From contig CAJTWU010000023.1 of NCBI GenBank assembly GCA_910579975.1, positions 1 to 27,241 of the forward strand: 27,241 bases of DNA. Reading direction: 5' to 3'. The notes beneath the pieces are model-generated. The model did no database searches. It saw nothing but the letters and a program-made list of their open reading frames with translations, and was not told the origin of the DNA. Shown in pieces: positions 1-8,742 of this stretch (the stretch's first letter is position 1; each line of letters begins with the position of its first letter). The DNA is from an uncultured Vampirovibrio sp. Its GTDB lineage: Bacteria > Cyanobacteriota > Vampirovibrionia > Gastranaerophilales > Gastranaerophilaceae. Both the position numbers and the translations under genes were made by a program.

Positions 1-8
1 CAAACAAA

Positions 9-40
9 AAAGCTGATTGACTAAATCGTCAATCAGCTTT
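9..40 (-). terminator. Displaced original guaA terminator
   Basis: A perfect 13-bp inverted repeat (9-21 with 28-40, loop 22-27) is followed on the minus strand by a T-run (complement of the A-run at 6-11). On the minus strand it lies 11 bases beyond the left att repeat, which reads GAG TGG GAA TAA. This is what the native guaA end and its terminator would look like before island insertion. Confidence 0.8.
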
Positions 41-51
41 GATTTTTTATT

Positions 52-62
52 ATTCCCACTCG
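52..62. repeat. Left att direct repeat (attachment site)
   Basis: ATTCCCACTCG is repeated exactly and in the same orientation at 11264-11274 inside the guaA 3' end. Read on the minus strand it encodes the last residues of GuaA (E-W-E) and runs straight into a TAA stop. It is therefore a remnant of the uninterrupted target gene, not a chance match. Confidence 0.82.
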
Positions 63-105
63 CTCCCTGTAAATCAATCTTAAACACATTTGTTTATGAA
101 ATTTG

Positions 106-183
106 TCAGAGAGTATCTATATTATTTGAATTATCAGTAAAGTATACGCTATCCGATTTTTTGTTGCCATTCTGTTGCCAGGT
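106..183 (-). pseudogene. Possible integrase C-terminal remnant
   Basis: After the stop of the ATPase gene, the minus strand has a short open stretch reading T-W-Q-Q-N-G-N-K-K-S-D-S-V and ending in TGA at 106-108. It begins right after an in-frame TAA (184-186). A WQQNGNK-like tail resembles the extreme C-terminus of some Firmicutes tyrosine integrases. The location, 43 bases from the att repeat, is where such a gene normally ends. Only about 25 codons remain, so identification rests on a short motif and position. Confidence 0.35.
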
Positions 184-195
184 TTACGATCAAGT

Positions 196-2043
196 TTAAT
201 TATATTGGTTTTTTTCTATTAATGTTACCTTCTTTTTGCTTAGTTGCCAGTTTTGATGATTGCTATCGTATGCGACAATTGTAGCAAGAAATACATCATT
301 ATAATCTACATAATCTGTTATTTTTTTAATAAATGAATCTGAAAATTGACTAATATGAATTACGCCATTATATTTTTTCTTGCCTTTATTAAAATTTACA
401 AAAGCAAACGAATCACTTATATTGTATACAGTCACTTCTACAACATCGCCGACTTGTGGAGGTGTATTATAATTCAACCCAAAATCTTGCTTCCTGCCCA
501 CAGATAATGCACTCTGTAAAGCGTGGTGTATCATTAATCTCCACTCATCTGATAAAATAACGTGATCATCACCTTTGTGTTGCCAACGATAAGTTTGTGA
601 TGCTGGCAAATAATTTCCAAGGAAGCCAAGTCTATATAAATCCTCTATTACCTCAAAAAATTTTTTTGAAAGAATAGTATTAGAATATAAACTATCAATA
701 CGTTCTTTTAGCTGGGATATGGAAAATATCGTTCTGAATCCTGTAAAACAGCTAATGATAACATCGATATCCTCAGAAGTGTATAATGCTCGCATTTCTT
801 CACAGATTTCCGCAAGACTATCAAGTGAATACTTTTTTTGGCAAGCATTAAAAACTGCTTGTGAAAAGCGTTCAGAGTTAGATTCTATTGAATTCTGTGC
901 TGAAGTTATAAGTCTGACAATATCTCGTGGTTTAAACCAACTGTTATTAAGTATGTAGTTTGAGGGTTCAATCATGTGAATTTGCTCTGGAAACCATTTA
1001 TTATATATTTCTTTTAAATCCATTTTATCAATATTTGTTTCACATATTGCAATTCTCTTGAGCAATATTTGCATTATAGGATGATAGAAAGATGTTGTGT
1101 TATTATAATCCCAAATCAGTGGGACTTCAAATCCAGAGATAACCTTGTTCATTTCTTTTGTAACAATAAATCTAGAAATTGATTTAATTATTTCAGTTCG
1201 CACAGAACAAATGATCTTTGTGTTATCAGAAATACCTTTAAACAATCCATTAATTCTTTTTACGGTAAAGATTAAATCTCGAATCAAGCATAAATCACGT
1301 TTAAATATATCTAAGCTCCCATAGTACGCCTCAAGCTCATCAACAAAAATATAATACGGAACATCTGTCCTTTCAACATTAGCAAACATTTGCTCTGCTT
1401 CATCAATTGTAGCTATAAATTGATTGTATGCTGTGTCTAACTTATTGTTTTGAAAATCAACTTCTATCTCTGGATTAATCTCAACTTGTGACATAGGATC
1501 TTTGCACGGCATTGACAATTTTATTTTAGGTGGAATGATAGTTTTTCTGATATTTGAAGGGGCTTTTATTCTACTCATCAATTTACAAAAATTGTTCCAG
1601 TTTTTGTCATCAACAAACAGTCCACCATTAAAATCATCATTATCGGAAATAATACGCTTAAAAAATAGCCAACGCCAAATATATTCAAAATCAGATATTG
1701 ACACCATCGTAGTATCATTTATGGAAATAGAGCTTAAAATCCTATGCGACATATATTCTAATTCTGTTTTTTTGGCATCGGTAAATTCTTCTTTGAAAAA
1801 AATGAATGAGGAACAAGCAGAACTATCTTTATTACGTATATAATCATCCAAATAAAAAAGCAAGGCTGTTTTACCAGTTCCTTTATATCCTGTGATAAAA
1901 CAATCATTTTTATCTACTAATCGCTCAATATCAAAATTAGATGGCACGACAAAGGTCTTAATAAACTCTTCCAACCCATCATAATTAATTTCATCTTTTG
2001 CATCAGGTCGTCCTGCATACAGATCTTTAATGGTAGTTTTCAT
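196..2043 (-). CDS. P-loop ATPase with C-terminal S1-like domain, defence operon
   Basis: The protein has about 615 residues. A Walker A motif, GYKGTGKT, lies near residues 52-59, and a Walker B-like stretch, IFVDELE, near 240. The middle is alpha-helical. Near residues 530-605 there is a strand-rich module (GDVVEVTVYNI, then GVIHISQF) with the pattern of an S1/OB-fold nucleic-acid-binding domain. The ATPase half resembles the P-loop ATPases of the Sll1717-like group often found in defence loci. An upstream GTG at 2052 is in frame, but ATG at 2043 has better spacing from a weak AAGAAAGTG site. It is the last gene of the operon, 44 bases after the AlwI-like endonuclease gene. Inferred role: a nucleic-acid-sensing or DNA-remodelling ATPase that assists or guards the restriction system. 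The exact function is unknown. Confidence 0.75.
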   Translation of the reverse strand: MKTTIKDLYAGRPDAKDEINYDGLEEFIKTFVVPSNFDIERLVDKNDCFITGYKGTGKTALLFYLDDYIRNKDSSACSSFIFFKEEFTDAKKTELEYMSHRILSSISINDTTMVSISDFEYIWRWLFFKRIISDNDDFNGGLFVDDKNWNNFCKLMSRIKAPSNIRKTIIPPKIKLSMPCKDPMSQVEINPEIEVDFQNNKLDTAYNQFIATIDEAEQMFANVERTDVPYYIFVDELEAYYGSLDIFKRDLCLIRDLIFTVKRINGLFKGISDNTKIICSVRTEIIKSISRFIVTKEMNKVISGFEVPLIWDYNNTTSFYHPIMQILLKRIAICETNIDKMDLKEIYNKWFPEQIHMIEPSNYILNNSWFKPRDIVRLITSAQNSIESNSERFSQAVFNACQKKYSLDSLAEICEEMRALYTSEDIDVIISCFTGFRTIFSISQLKERIDSLYSNTILSKKFFEVIEDLYRLGFLGNYLPASQTYRWQHKGDDHVILSDEWRLMIHHALQSALSVGRKQDFGLNYNTPPQVGDVVEVTVYNISDSFAFVNFNKGKKKYNGVIHISQFSDSFIKKITDYVDYNDVFLATIVAYDSNHQNWQLSKKKVTLIEKNQYN

Positions 2044-2087
2044 ATAAATCACTTTCTTGTAACATATAAAATTTCAACTTTTTACAA

Positions 2088-3668
2088 TTATCTGATATCG
2101 TTTACAATTTCAATTATTTTACTAATTAGTTTTATTTTATTTAAAAATTCAGTAATTGTAAATGTTAGTATATCAACATTGTACTGATGCTTTGAAAAAG
2201 CAGCCATGTATTTCGTATCAATGTGAATTGACGGGGCAATCAACATTGAGAAATGTGTAATATTGGGTTCTTTTTCTATCGCCTCTTGCAAATGACGAGT
2301 GATAGCAGGCATCTCATTTGTTGCTTGATTTCTCGCACACATAAGAGTTACCTCAACCAACGAATTACAATCAGTATCATAACATTCAATATCTGCAACT
2401 CCACCGGAGGCAGTAAATGTTGGCAATCCTTCATCATCAACATGATAATTAGGTCTCACATCCAAATCTACAAAATTCTGCTTTAACGCAATACTTGTTA
2501 AAAATTCAAATCTTGTAGGTTTATCAATAACCCTAAGAATAGCATTTCTACTTTCACCGTTTCTCGAAAGAATATTAAGTTCGTTAGCAATATCTTCTTT
2601 TGTATACTCTGTTGCCCACTGATTCAACGTATTAATTCTTGCATCAAAAACAATCGAATCATCTACAATCTGTGTTAAGGATACAATTTCTGTATCAATT
2701 GAACCCATGTAATCAAAAAATTCTCTTTTAGATTGGTAATTACTGTAATTAACGTATTTTTCTAAAATGTATTCGATTTTTTCCATTTCAAATGAGTTGA
2801 AATCAATAAATCTACCATTACCACGTAATGAAACTACGCCAGTGATACGCATTTTTCGAATAAATTCATCAACCGCCTCTCCAGTTATTTGGTTGATTTT
2901 AAATCTATTCTTTTGATCTTCTGTAGCACCAAGCAATTCAAGGCAGATGTCATAAATAATTTCATCGCCGTATGTAAAACTATATTGTCTTCTAAGTTCC
3001 TTAATCTTTTCATAAAGAGCTTGAGCATCACGGTTAGGCCAACAAATTATAAGCGATAGTTCACTTCTAAAAATGCCAGCATCATTTTCATCCGGATCAT
3101 CTTTTAATAACTTAATAACCTGTAACAATAATACTAATGGTGAATTGTCGTTAGCATTTTTTCTAAAGGGATTATTCGTTTGATACTTCATCAATGAATT
3201 CAAGAATACATTTTTGATTTTTTCATCATTTACAGGATTTTCATTATGAGCATCAATCAGCATATGCCCTGTTGTTGATATTTCTATGGGCGCATTCATT
3301 TCGTAATATAAAAAGCCGAACTCCATAGGCAACTTATACCACGTATCAAATCGAGAAGGCCACCCTTTATCAAATCCAGCTTCTTTATGGTTTTGAGGGC
3401 TATTTCGAATTATTTCGTTTACTTCTAAATCGGTAAATTCTCTTTCTTCATTCAAAACTGATTTGAGTCTCGGATTGCGGCCAATATACATTGGCTTATA
3501 GAGCTTTTTCTTTATGAGCGATGATGCAACACTCATAATAATTTCATTTGTTAAAGTTTGTCCTTCATATGGGAGAATGCATTTTAAGAAATCTGCAATC
3601 CTCAAGGGATTCCTCATTGTTGTAGAAAATGACAAAGGTTTATACTCTGCTTCACGTTCTCTTGCCAT
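2088..3668 (-). CDS. AlwI-family type IIS restriction endonuclease
   Basis: The protein has 526 residues. Its N-terminal signature SFSTTMRNPLRIADFL (residues 13-28) is typical of the AlwI / Nt.BspD6I family, which cuts a few bases outside an asymmetric site. A C-terminal PD-(D/E)XK-like core is visible, with D426 in GGVADIE and E439 in VEVTLM. The length is close to the 500-600 residues usual for the family. The start is ATG at 3668 with an AGGGTGA ribosome site five bases upstream. It lies nine bases after the DUF262/DUF1524 gene and downstream of two adenine methyltransferases, as expected for a type IIS system that must protect two different strands. The recognition site cannot be read from the sequence; a GGATC-like site is a guess from the family. 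Confidence 0.88.
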   Translation of the reverse strand: MAREREAEYKPLSFSTTMRNPLRIADFLKCILPYEGQTLTNEIIMSVASSLIKKKLYKPMYIGRNPRLKSVLNEEREFTDLEVNEIIRNSPQNHKEAGFDKGWPSRFDTWYKLPMEFGFLYYEMNAPIEISTTGHMLIDAHNENPVNDEKIKNVFLNSLMKYQTNNPFRKNANDNSPLVLLLQVIKLLKDDPDENDAGIFRSELSLIICWPNRDAQALYEKIKELRRQYSFTYGDEIIYDICLELLGATEDQKNRFKINQITGEAVDEFIRKMRITGVVSLRGNGRFIDFNSFEMEKIEYILEKYVNYSNYQSKREFFDYMGSIDTEIVSLTQIVDDSIVFDARINTLNQWATEYTKEDIANELNILSRNGESRNAILRVIDKPTRFEFLTSIALKQNFVDLDVRPNYHVDDEGLPTFTASGGVADIECYDTDCNSLVEVTLMCARNQATNEMPAITRHLQEAIEKEPNITHFSMLIAPSIHIDTKYMAAFSKHQYNVDILTFTITEFLNKIKLISKIIEIVNDIR

Positions 3669-3677
3669 AAAGTCACC

Positions 3678-5972
3678 CTACTTTTCTTTAATTTCAATTT
3701 TTAAATCTTGTTCATCAAGACCAAGTTGTTTAAGTAAAATGTATAAAAACTTTACAATATAATTAGACGATAAATTTTTTTCCACGAACACGTCATTGTC
3801 CAAAACAAAAGGTTTACGGACATCTGAAATTTCTGTTGAAATATATATTCTATCTGAATCCATTGGCGTGAATTTTTGTAACGCGAGCTCCTTGAACTCA
3901 TTTTTCTCTAGTTCATAGAGTAAGACAATTACTTTATCTAAAAGCTCTGCATAAGTATATTTGTCTAGGTTAAATGATTCACCTAAAAACTCAAAAGAAA
4001 TAGGGTTGTAATTCTTGAATATCTTTTCATCATCTCTAAAACCAATAACGCTACTAGTTTCGCCTACTGAAATACTTGATACTTCACCGATATCTTTAGT
4101 GCTTAAAAGTAATTTCGAATTTACAACACTTTCAATTATATCATTAGTTCTCTGCTTAACCTGTTTACTCGTATTAAAAGAATCATCAAACTCTTTAATA
4201 ATCACAAAATTATTTGATTTCTTAATATTATCACTCGACCATGATAATCTTAGATTACCAATAACATGCAAAAATTCATCATAAAAATCTTCTTTATTAA
4301 GAACATTTGAAACAGCATTTTCTATAAAATCTTGTCCATCTTTCAAAATGGCACTATTTTCAGCTATATAATATCTAAAGTTTTCGTCATTTGGTTTTGG
4401 ATTTTGTGGAAGAATGTGATCAAGATGAATATCTTTTCCAAGTTTCAAAATCCAATAAAGTTTTGTGTAATCAACAGATTGTCCCGAACAATATTCTAAA
4501 TAAGACAGTAAAACTTTAGCTACTTTCTTATTTCTTCTGTATGTAATTGTTGTTCTAATTCCGTTTCTTAAACTCTCATCATTTATAGCATTTTCAGAAA
4601 TCTTTTTATTAAAAATATTTATTATGCTATCAAATGTTTTTTGTGATAAATCTATTTTATTATCACATTTTGGAAGTTCTTTATAGATTTCGTTTTGAAC
4701 ATCAACAAATACGCTTAGTGTTTGTTTACTCTCTCTAGAACAAATGCTTTGGAATGTTAAGATGAATCTAAATGCGTACTCTAAAATTCTTTCAAACTCT
4801 TGATCTGATAATTGATTATTATCTCTCATATTTAAAAGTTTAAAATACAGCGCTTTTGTATGGTTATAATCAGCAACATTATTCATTCCAAAGATTGACA
4901 ATGCCTTTTTAGATAGACCTTCTGATTCTAAAACATTAATATTAGAAATCATTTTATAATACTTAACATTCTTTGACATGTCATCAATAAAAGCCAATAA
5001 TGTCTTTTGTACTGTATCAGTTGAATAGTATTCAGCAAAATTGCTTTCAACTAATGACTTAAAGTTATACAATTTGATACTGTTTCTGTAATATGAAACA
5101 TTGGCTCTAACATATACAGTGAGATAATCCATCAAATTATCATTTGTTTCCGTAATAAGATTACCCCATTTTGTTAAATATTCGTCATAATCAGATTCTT
5201 CAATGTTTTGGAAAATATAGCTCTTTATTAAATCGATGTCTTCAAGAGGTTTACCTTTACTATTGATTGATTCAAATATACTGAATAATTTTACAAGATT
5301 TGTTTGAACCTTAATAGCAATAAAACGAACATTATTTTTTATATAATCAAAATAGTTGTAATATTCATTTTCATTTTCAAATTGATCAAAATAATTTGCT
5401 ATATAAACAACATTTTTTAATAAATTCTTCTCAACATCATTTAACTTTTCTTCAAGTTTATTGTTTGCAAATTGAACAATATCTTTTCCAGAGAATAAAT
5501 TATCGAACAATTCAATCATTATTGGCTGATCAATATTGCCTAGTGTTAGTACTCTTGCATCTTTGTTGTTTTTTCTATCTACTTTCTTCCAAAGATAGTT
5601 TTTAATCTCTTTTACAGCGTCATCATCTGAATCAATTTTTGTAAGTATGTTTAAAAGAATCATTAATACAAGAGTTAATGTTGTAGTCCTTTGCTGACCA
5701 TCAACAATATCATATTCTGTATATTCATTTTTCACATTTCGGTTTGTTTTGATGAATAAAGTTCCTGTGAACAACAACATTTCTTCATTTTTAACACTTG
5801 TATCTCCGCTTTGGGATGCAATAAACAACTGATAAGACGAATAAATATCCTTTAATAATTGCTTTACTTCGTTCTCTCCCCAACTATATGGGCGCTGGTA
5901 TATAGGAATTATATATTTACCCTTAAATAAATTGTCAATATTCCATTCTTCTGGAGTTAAAAACTGATCCAT
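3678..5972 (-). CDS. GmrSD-like DUF262/DUF1524 nuclease
   Basis: The protein has 764 residues. The N-terminal DUF262 (ParB-like) domain shows IPIYQRPYSWGENEV at about 22-36 and the hallmark DGQQR at 91-95, used for nucleotide binding or hydrolysis in this family. A C-terminal DUF1524 HNH-type nuclease core shows HLDHILPQN near residue 514, followed by the IGNLRLSW...N...N pattern. GmrSD, BrxU and SspE share this layout and attack phage DNA bearing modified bases or act with DNA modification systems. The start is ATG at 5972 with an AGAGGT site. It lies between the methyltransferases and the AlwI-like endonuclease with very short gaps, so it is translated from the same message. Its presence could add restriction of modified phage DNA to a system that cuts unmodified DNA; this is an inference. 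Confidence 0.85.
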   Translation of the reverse strand: MDQFLTPEEWNIDNLFKGKYIIPIYQRPYSWGENEVKQLLKDIYSSYQLFIASQSGDTSVKNEEMLLFTGTLFIKTNRNVKNEYTEYDIVDGQQRTTTLTLVLMILLNILTKIDSDDDAVKEIKNYLWKKVDRKNNKDARVLTLGNIDQPIMIELFDNLFSGKDIVQFANNKLEEKLNDVEKNLLKNVVYIANYFDQFENENEYYNYFDYIKNNVRFIAIKVQTNLVKLFSIFESINSKGKPLEDIDLIKSYIFQNIEESDYDEYLTKWGNLITETNDNLMDYLTVYVRANVSYYRNSIKLYNFKSLVESNFAEYYSTDTVQKTLLAFIDDMSKNVKYYKMISNINVLESEGLSKKALSIFGMNNVADYNHTKALYFKLLNMRDNNQLSDQEFERILEYAFRFILTFQSICSRESKQTLSVFVDVQNEIYKELPKCDNKIDLSQKTFDSIINIFNKKISENAINDESLRNGIRTTITYRRNKKVAKVLLSYLEYCSGQSVDYTKLYWILKLGKDIHLDHILPQNPKPNDENFRYYIAENSAILKDGQDFIENAVSNVLNKEDFYDEFLHVIGNLRLSWSSDNIKKSNNFVIIKEFDDSFNTSKQVKQRTNDIIESVVNSKLLLSTKDIGEVSSISVGETSSVIGFRDDEKIFKNYNPISFEFLGESFNLDKYTYAELLDKVIVLLYELEKNEFKELALQKFTPMDSDRIYISTEISDVRKPFVLDNDVFVEKNLSSNYIVKFLYILLKQLGLDEQDLKIEIKEK

Positions 5973-5991
5973 ATTATACCTCTTTCGATAC

Positions 5992-6900
5992 TTAATAGTT
6001 TTTCACTAAGACTTCATATGTGTCCTTCTCTGTATTATCATTAAAACTAATGTAATTGCTTTTAATTTTCACAACATTATACTTTTGTGCCCATTCGTTA
6101 AATGTTCCGTTATATCTTTTCCTGTGCCACAACACATTTGAAACTGCAAATCGTACACCACGCTCATTTAAGGTATCTAGATAATCAATTAATCTCATTT
6201 CGCTATCTTCATTCCATAGTTTGTTATATTCGCTAAACGTAATTAAGTATGGTGGGTCCAAATATACCATATCGTTCGGTGATGGCTGAACTTTTTCAAT
6301 AAAATCTTGAAAATCCATATTAAACAATTCAATATCTTTATCACTAACATAATCAAAATATGAATTGAGTGCGTTTACAACATTTTTGTTAAAATCGACA
6401 TTACCTACTGGTAAATTAAAATCGCCTTTTGAATTAAATCGGAGCATACGATTAAAGCCATATATCAACAACATATACAAAAGCATCATATCATCTTTAT
6501 CGTTGTTGAAATCACTTCTCATCTTGTAATATGCTTCTTTGTTATATTTAGCAAAATATGTTTTTACAAACTCTTTACGATATTCTTTCGGAACATCTTT
6601 TCCGAGAAATGTAGCAGAAAGCTGATACTTATCAATATTAAATTTCAACTCATTCCAAAATGCATCTTGATTATTGCTAAACGAAATTAAAAACTTATGC
6701 AGTTTAATCATATAAGTATCAATATCATTTAGCAAATATTCGTTTGCATTAGTATTAAGAAATACGCTACCGCCTCCACAAAACGGTTCTATAAAACGTT
6801 CTATTTTTTCAGGAAAATTTTCTTTTAGTTGTGGAACAAGTTTGAATTTATCTCCCACATAAAAGAACGGAGAACGTCTGCAAGCACTTGCATCTGTCAT
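5992..6900 (-). CDS. D12-class DNA adenine methyltransferase (second)
   Basis: The protein has 302 residues. SAM-binding motifs YVGDKFKLVPQL (near residue 15) and FIEPFCGGGSVF (near 37-48) and the catalytic DPPY motif (near 215-218) define a MethyltransfD12 (Dam-like) N6-adenine enzyme. An in-frame GTG lies at 6909. ATG at 6900 is preferred because AGGTGG, inside the end of the preceding gene, sits five bases before it. The gap to the upstream methyltransferase is then one base, so translation is probably coupled. Paired with the other D12 enzyme, it probably methylates one strand of the asymmetric site cut by the AlwI-like endonuclease. Confidence 0.88.
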   Translation of the reverse strand: MTDASACRRSPFFYVGDKFKLVPQLKENFPEKIERFIEPFCGGGSVFLNTNANEYLLNDIDTYMIKLHKFLISFSNNQDAFWNELKFNIDKYQLSATFLGKDVPKEYRKEFVKTYFAKYNKEAYYKMRSDFNNDKDDMMLLYMLLIYGFNRMLRFNSKGDFNLPVGNVDFNKNVVNALNSYFDYVSDKDIELFNMDFQDFIEKVQPSPNDMVYLDPPYLITFSEYNKLWNEDSEMRLIDYLDTLNERGVRFAVSNVLWHRKRYNGTFNEWAQKYNVVKIKSNYISFNDNTEKDTYEVLVKNY

Positions 6901-6901
6901 T

Positions 6902-7909
6902 TCATCCACCTACTTTCGTTATAAAAACTAACTCTTTGTGATTCGGCAACTCTGTTTTACCAGCATTAAAATACTGATGTTCTTTTTCAAATATTGAAAC
7001 GGTTCCTTTTTTTTCTAAGATGCGTTTAATGTCTTCAAGAGCAATTTTATTTCTTGAAGAACTGCTTTTAGAATTATATGTATTGTTGTATGATACGACA
7101 ATATATTTGCATTTTAAAGAAGATACTAATTCTTCAAAAGTTTTTGTTGCGGAACTTCTGCAATATTCGCTCATATTTTCCGCCTTAGGCTTGCAAGCTG
7201 TACCGAATAACTCTGGTTTTTCCCATTTTGTGATATTTTCAAGAATATGATAAAACCTACTATACTGTCTTGAATTATAGGGTGGATCGATATAAACAAT
7301 ATCACAACTAATTTTTTTTGCTAACACATTAGCGTCTAACCTTGAAATGTGTATTTTTTTATTTTTGAATTTATAGGGTTCTATTAGGTCAAAGGAAAAT
7401 GTATCATTTATCGATTTTCCTTTAATATACGCATCATAATGACCGACAGTATTTGCCGACTTGTCCAATGAATATAAAAGAGATGCAATTAATATATTTT
7501 TTTCTTTTTCGTTCAGTGCTTTATTATTTTCTATTTTCTCTCTAATATAGCCAATACGAAGAGAATCGTTATATGAAAAAAATTTTCCCCCAAAGTTTTT
7601 TGATACATAGTTTTCATGAATTTGAGATAAAGGTGTTTCCATAAACTCATTCTTTAAAAATTCTATTTTTTTGAGATCATAGTCAGACTGTTCAAAAAAC
7701 GCATTATAGATTACCTCATTTGAGTAAAGAAAATCATTTATATATATTTCATCAACACTATCAATCATTTCTTTACTCATTATTGCAGTACCGGCAAACA
7801 AATCGCAAAATGAATCCCCAACACAATTATTGTGTATTAAATCGGAAATCCAATTTGATAACTTATATTTGCTACCGGTATACCTTCTGTTCCAAATTTG
7901 ATACGGCAT
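6902..7909 (-). CDS. D12-class DNA adenine methyltransferase (first)
   Basis: The protein has 335 residues. The N-terminus RRYTGSKYKL and SFCDLFAGTAIM (residues 33-44) match the substrate-loop and SAM-binding FxG motifs of D12 adenine methyltransferases, and DPPYNSRQY at 208-216 is the catalytic motif. An insertion between the motifs distinguishes it from its neighbour, so the two are not a recent duplication. ATG at 7909 has an AGGAGG site 11 bases upstream. It is the first enzyme gene of the operon, 40 bases after the HTH controller. That gives methylation a head start over the endonuclease, which comes three genes later. Confidence 0.87.
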   Translation of the reverse strand: MPYQIWNRRYTGSKYKLSNWISDLIHNNCVGDSFCDLFAGTAIMSKEMIDSVDEIYINDFLYSNEVIYNAFFEQSDYDLKKIEFLKNEFMETPLSQIHENYVSKNFGGKFFSYNDSLRIGYIREKIENNKALNEKEKNILIASLLYSLDKSANTVGHYDAYIKGKSINDTFSFDLIEPYKFKNKKIHISRLDANVLAKKISCDIVYIDPPYNSRQYSRFYHILENITKWEKPELFGTACKPKAENMSEYCRSSATKTFEELVSSLKCKYIVVSYNNTYNSKSSSSRNKIALEDIKRILEKKGTVSIFEKEHQYFNAGKTELPNHKELVFITKVGG

Positions 7910-7949
7910 ACTTTTATAATCCTCCTGCTTATTTGATACAATTCTTAAA

Positions 7950-8159
7950 TCAGTTATTATCAGGAGTCAATTCCATAATATCTTCAATGTTGCAATCAAG
8001 AGCAGTACATATTTTTACAAGCACTTCAACTGTAACATTTTCATTTTTCCCTAACTTTGCAATTAAAGTATTACTTATTCCGGCTGCTTCCCCAAGTTCT
8101 TTCTTTTTCATATTTTTATCAATAAGAAGTTTCCATAATTTATTGTAACTGACAGCCAT
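7950..8159 (-). CDS. XRE-family HTH controller of the restriction-modification operon
   Basis: The protein has 69 residues from the preferred start at 8159 (MAVSYNKLWKLL), which has AGGTG six bases upstream; a longer in-frame extension to 8207 has no ribosome site. The fold is a small helix-turn-helix of the Cro/C1 type, with KKKELGEAAGISNTLIAKL as the DNA-binding helices and a helical tail ending near IEDIMEL. Such proteins are common at the head of restriction-modification operons as controllers of methylase and endonuclease timing. It is the first gene after the operon promoter. Confidence 0.85.
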   Translation of the reverse strand: MAVSYNKLWKLLIDKNMKKKELGEAAGISNTLIAKLGKNENVTVEVLVKICTALDCNIEDIMELTPDNN

Positions 8160-8197
8160 AATGCACCTCTTGTGTGAATTGTAATTTGTATGTTTAC

Positions 8198-8226
8198 AGT
8201 ATATCACAAACTCTCCATAAATACAA
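8198..8226 (-). promoter_or_regulatory. Promoter of the restriction-modification operon
   Basis: On the minus strand, TTGTAT (8221-8226) and TATACT (8198-8203) are separated by exactly 17 bases and lie about 40 bases upstream of the HTH controller start. No other good promoter was seen before 7909, so it probably serves all six genes. The downstream stretch 8181-8197 has GTAA and TTAC arms that could be part of a controller binding site. Confidence 0.6.
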
Positions 8227-8306
8227 TAAGTAATTAAACGAAAGCTTATTTTATTTTCGTATCAAAAAAGTAATTCATATTTTTAATAACCTATATATTA
8301 AAAAAT

Positions 8307-8330
8307 GCGGCAGAGATTTCTCCCTGCCGC
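8307..8330 (-). terminator. Terminator after tnpV relic
   Basis: GCGGCAG (8307-8313) pairs with CTGCCGC (8324-8330). On the minus strand the hairpin is followed by a T-run (A-run at 8299-8305). It ends the tnpV transcript eight bases after its stop and insulates the restriction operon downstream. Confidence 0.75.
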
Positions 8331-8338
8331 CTTGGTGC

Positions 8339-8718
8339 TTATACCGTGTAAATCAATTCTGCATTTACAATTTCCGTTGCACGATTACGGATATTGTTCA
8401 TTTTCTGAACCCACAGCATTTGGTCGGTTTCTTTGAGTTCTTCGGTTACATTTTCTTTTTCCGCCAGTTGTTTTACCAACCGCAGAAACATAGCTGTTGC
8501 TTGTTGTTCGATGTCACCAAGATATGCAACAAGCTTTCCCGAAGTCATCAGGTTAGCATAAAAAACACGATGATTTTCTTTCAAAAACCGTTTACGCCTC
8601 ATACCCCATACGCCGATATTTACCTGTTTTTTTCAGTCGGTAGCGATAAATTGGGGAGAAGATAATCTCCAACCTGTGTGTAAGTACCGCCCATTTGTTC
8701 AAAAATTGTTTTTGCCAT
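8339..8718 (-). pseudogene. TnpV-like transposon protein, frameshifted
   Basis: The full reading starts at ATG 8718 with a strong AGGAGG site and gives MAKTIFEQMGGTYTQVGDYL, the usual N-terminus of TnpV, a small protein of Tn4451-type elements. After about 32 codons the frame meets TAA. The next frame continues the family sequence (IGVWGMRRKRFLKENHRVFY through WVQKMNNIRNRATEIVN) to 8339. The two halves join by a -1 shift at GAA AAA AAC, where seven A's precede C; one more A would restore the gene. The likely explanation is a one-base loss in a homopolymer. The heptamer A AAA AAC is, however, a canonical -1 slippery site, so recoding cannot be excluded. Confidence 0.8.
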
Positions 8719-8742
8719 TTTGTTTTCCTCCTAAAAATTTAT

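Noticed and set aside
8160..8207. 16-residue N-terminal extension of the HTH controller
   Set aside because: No ribosome site at 8207, and it would begin inside the -10 region; AGGTG precedes the ATG at 8159.
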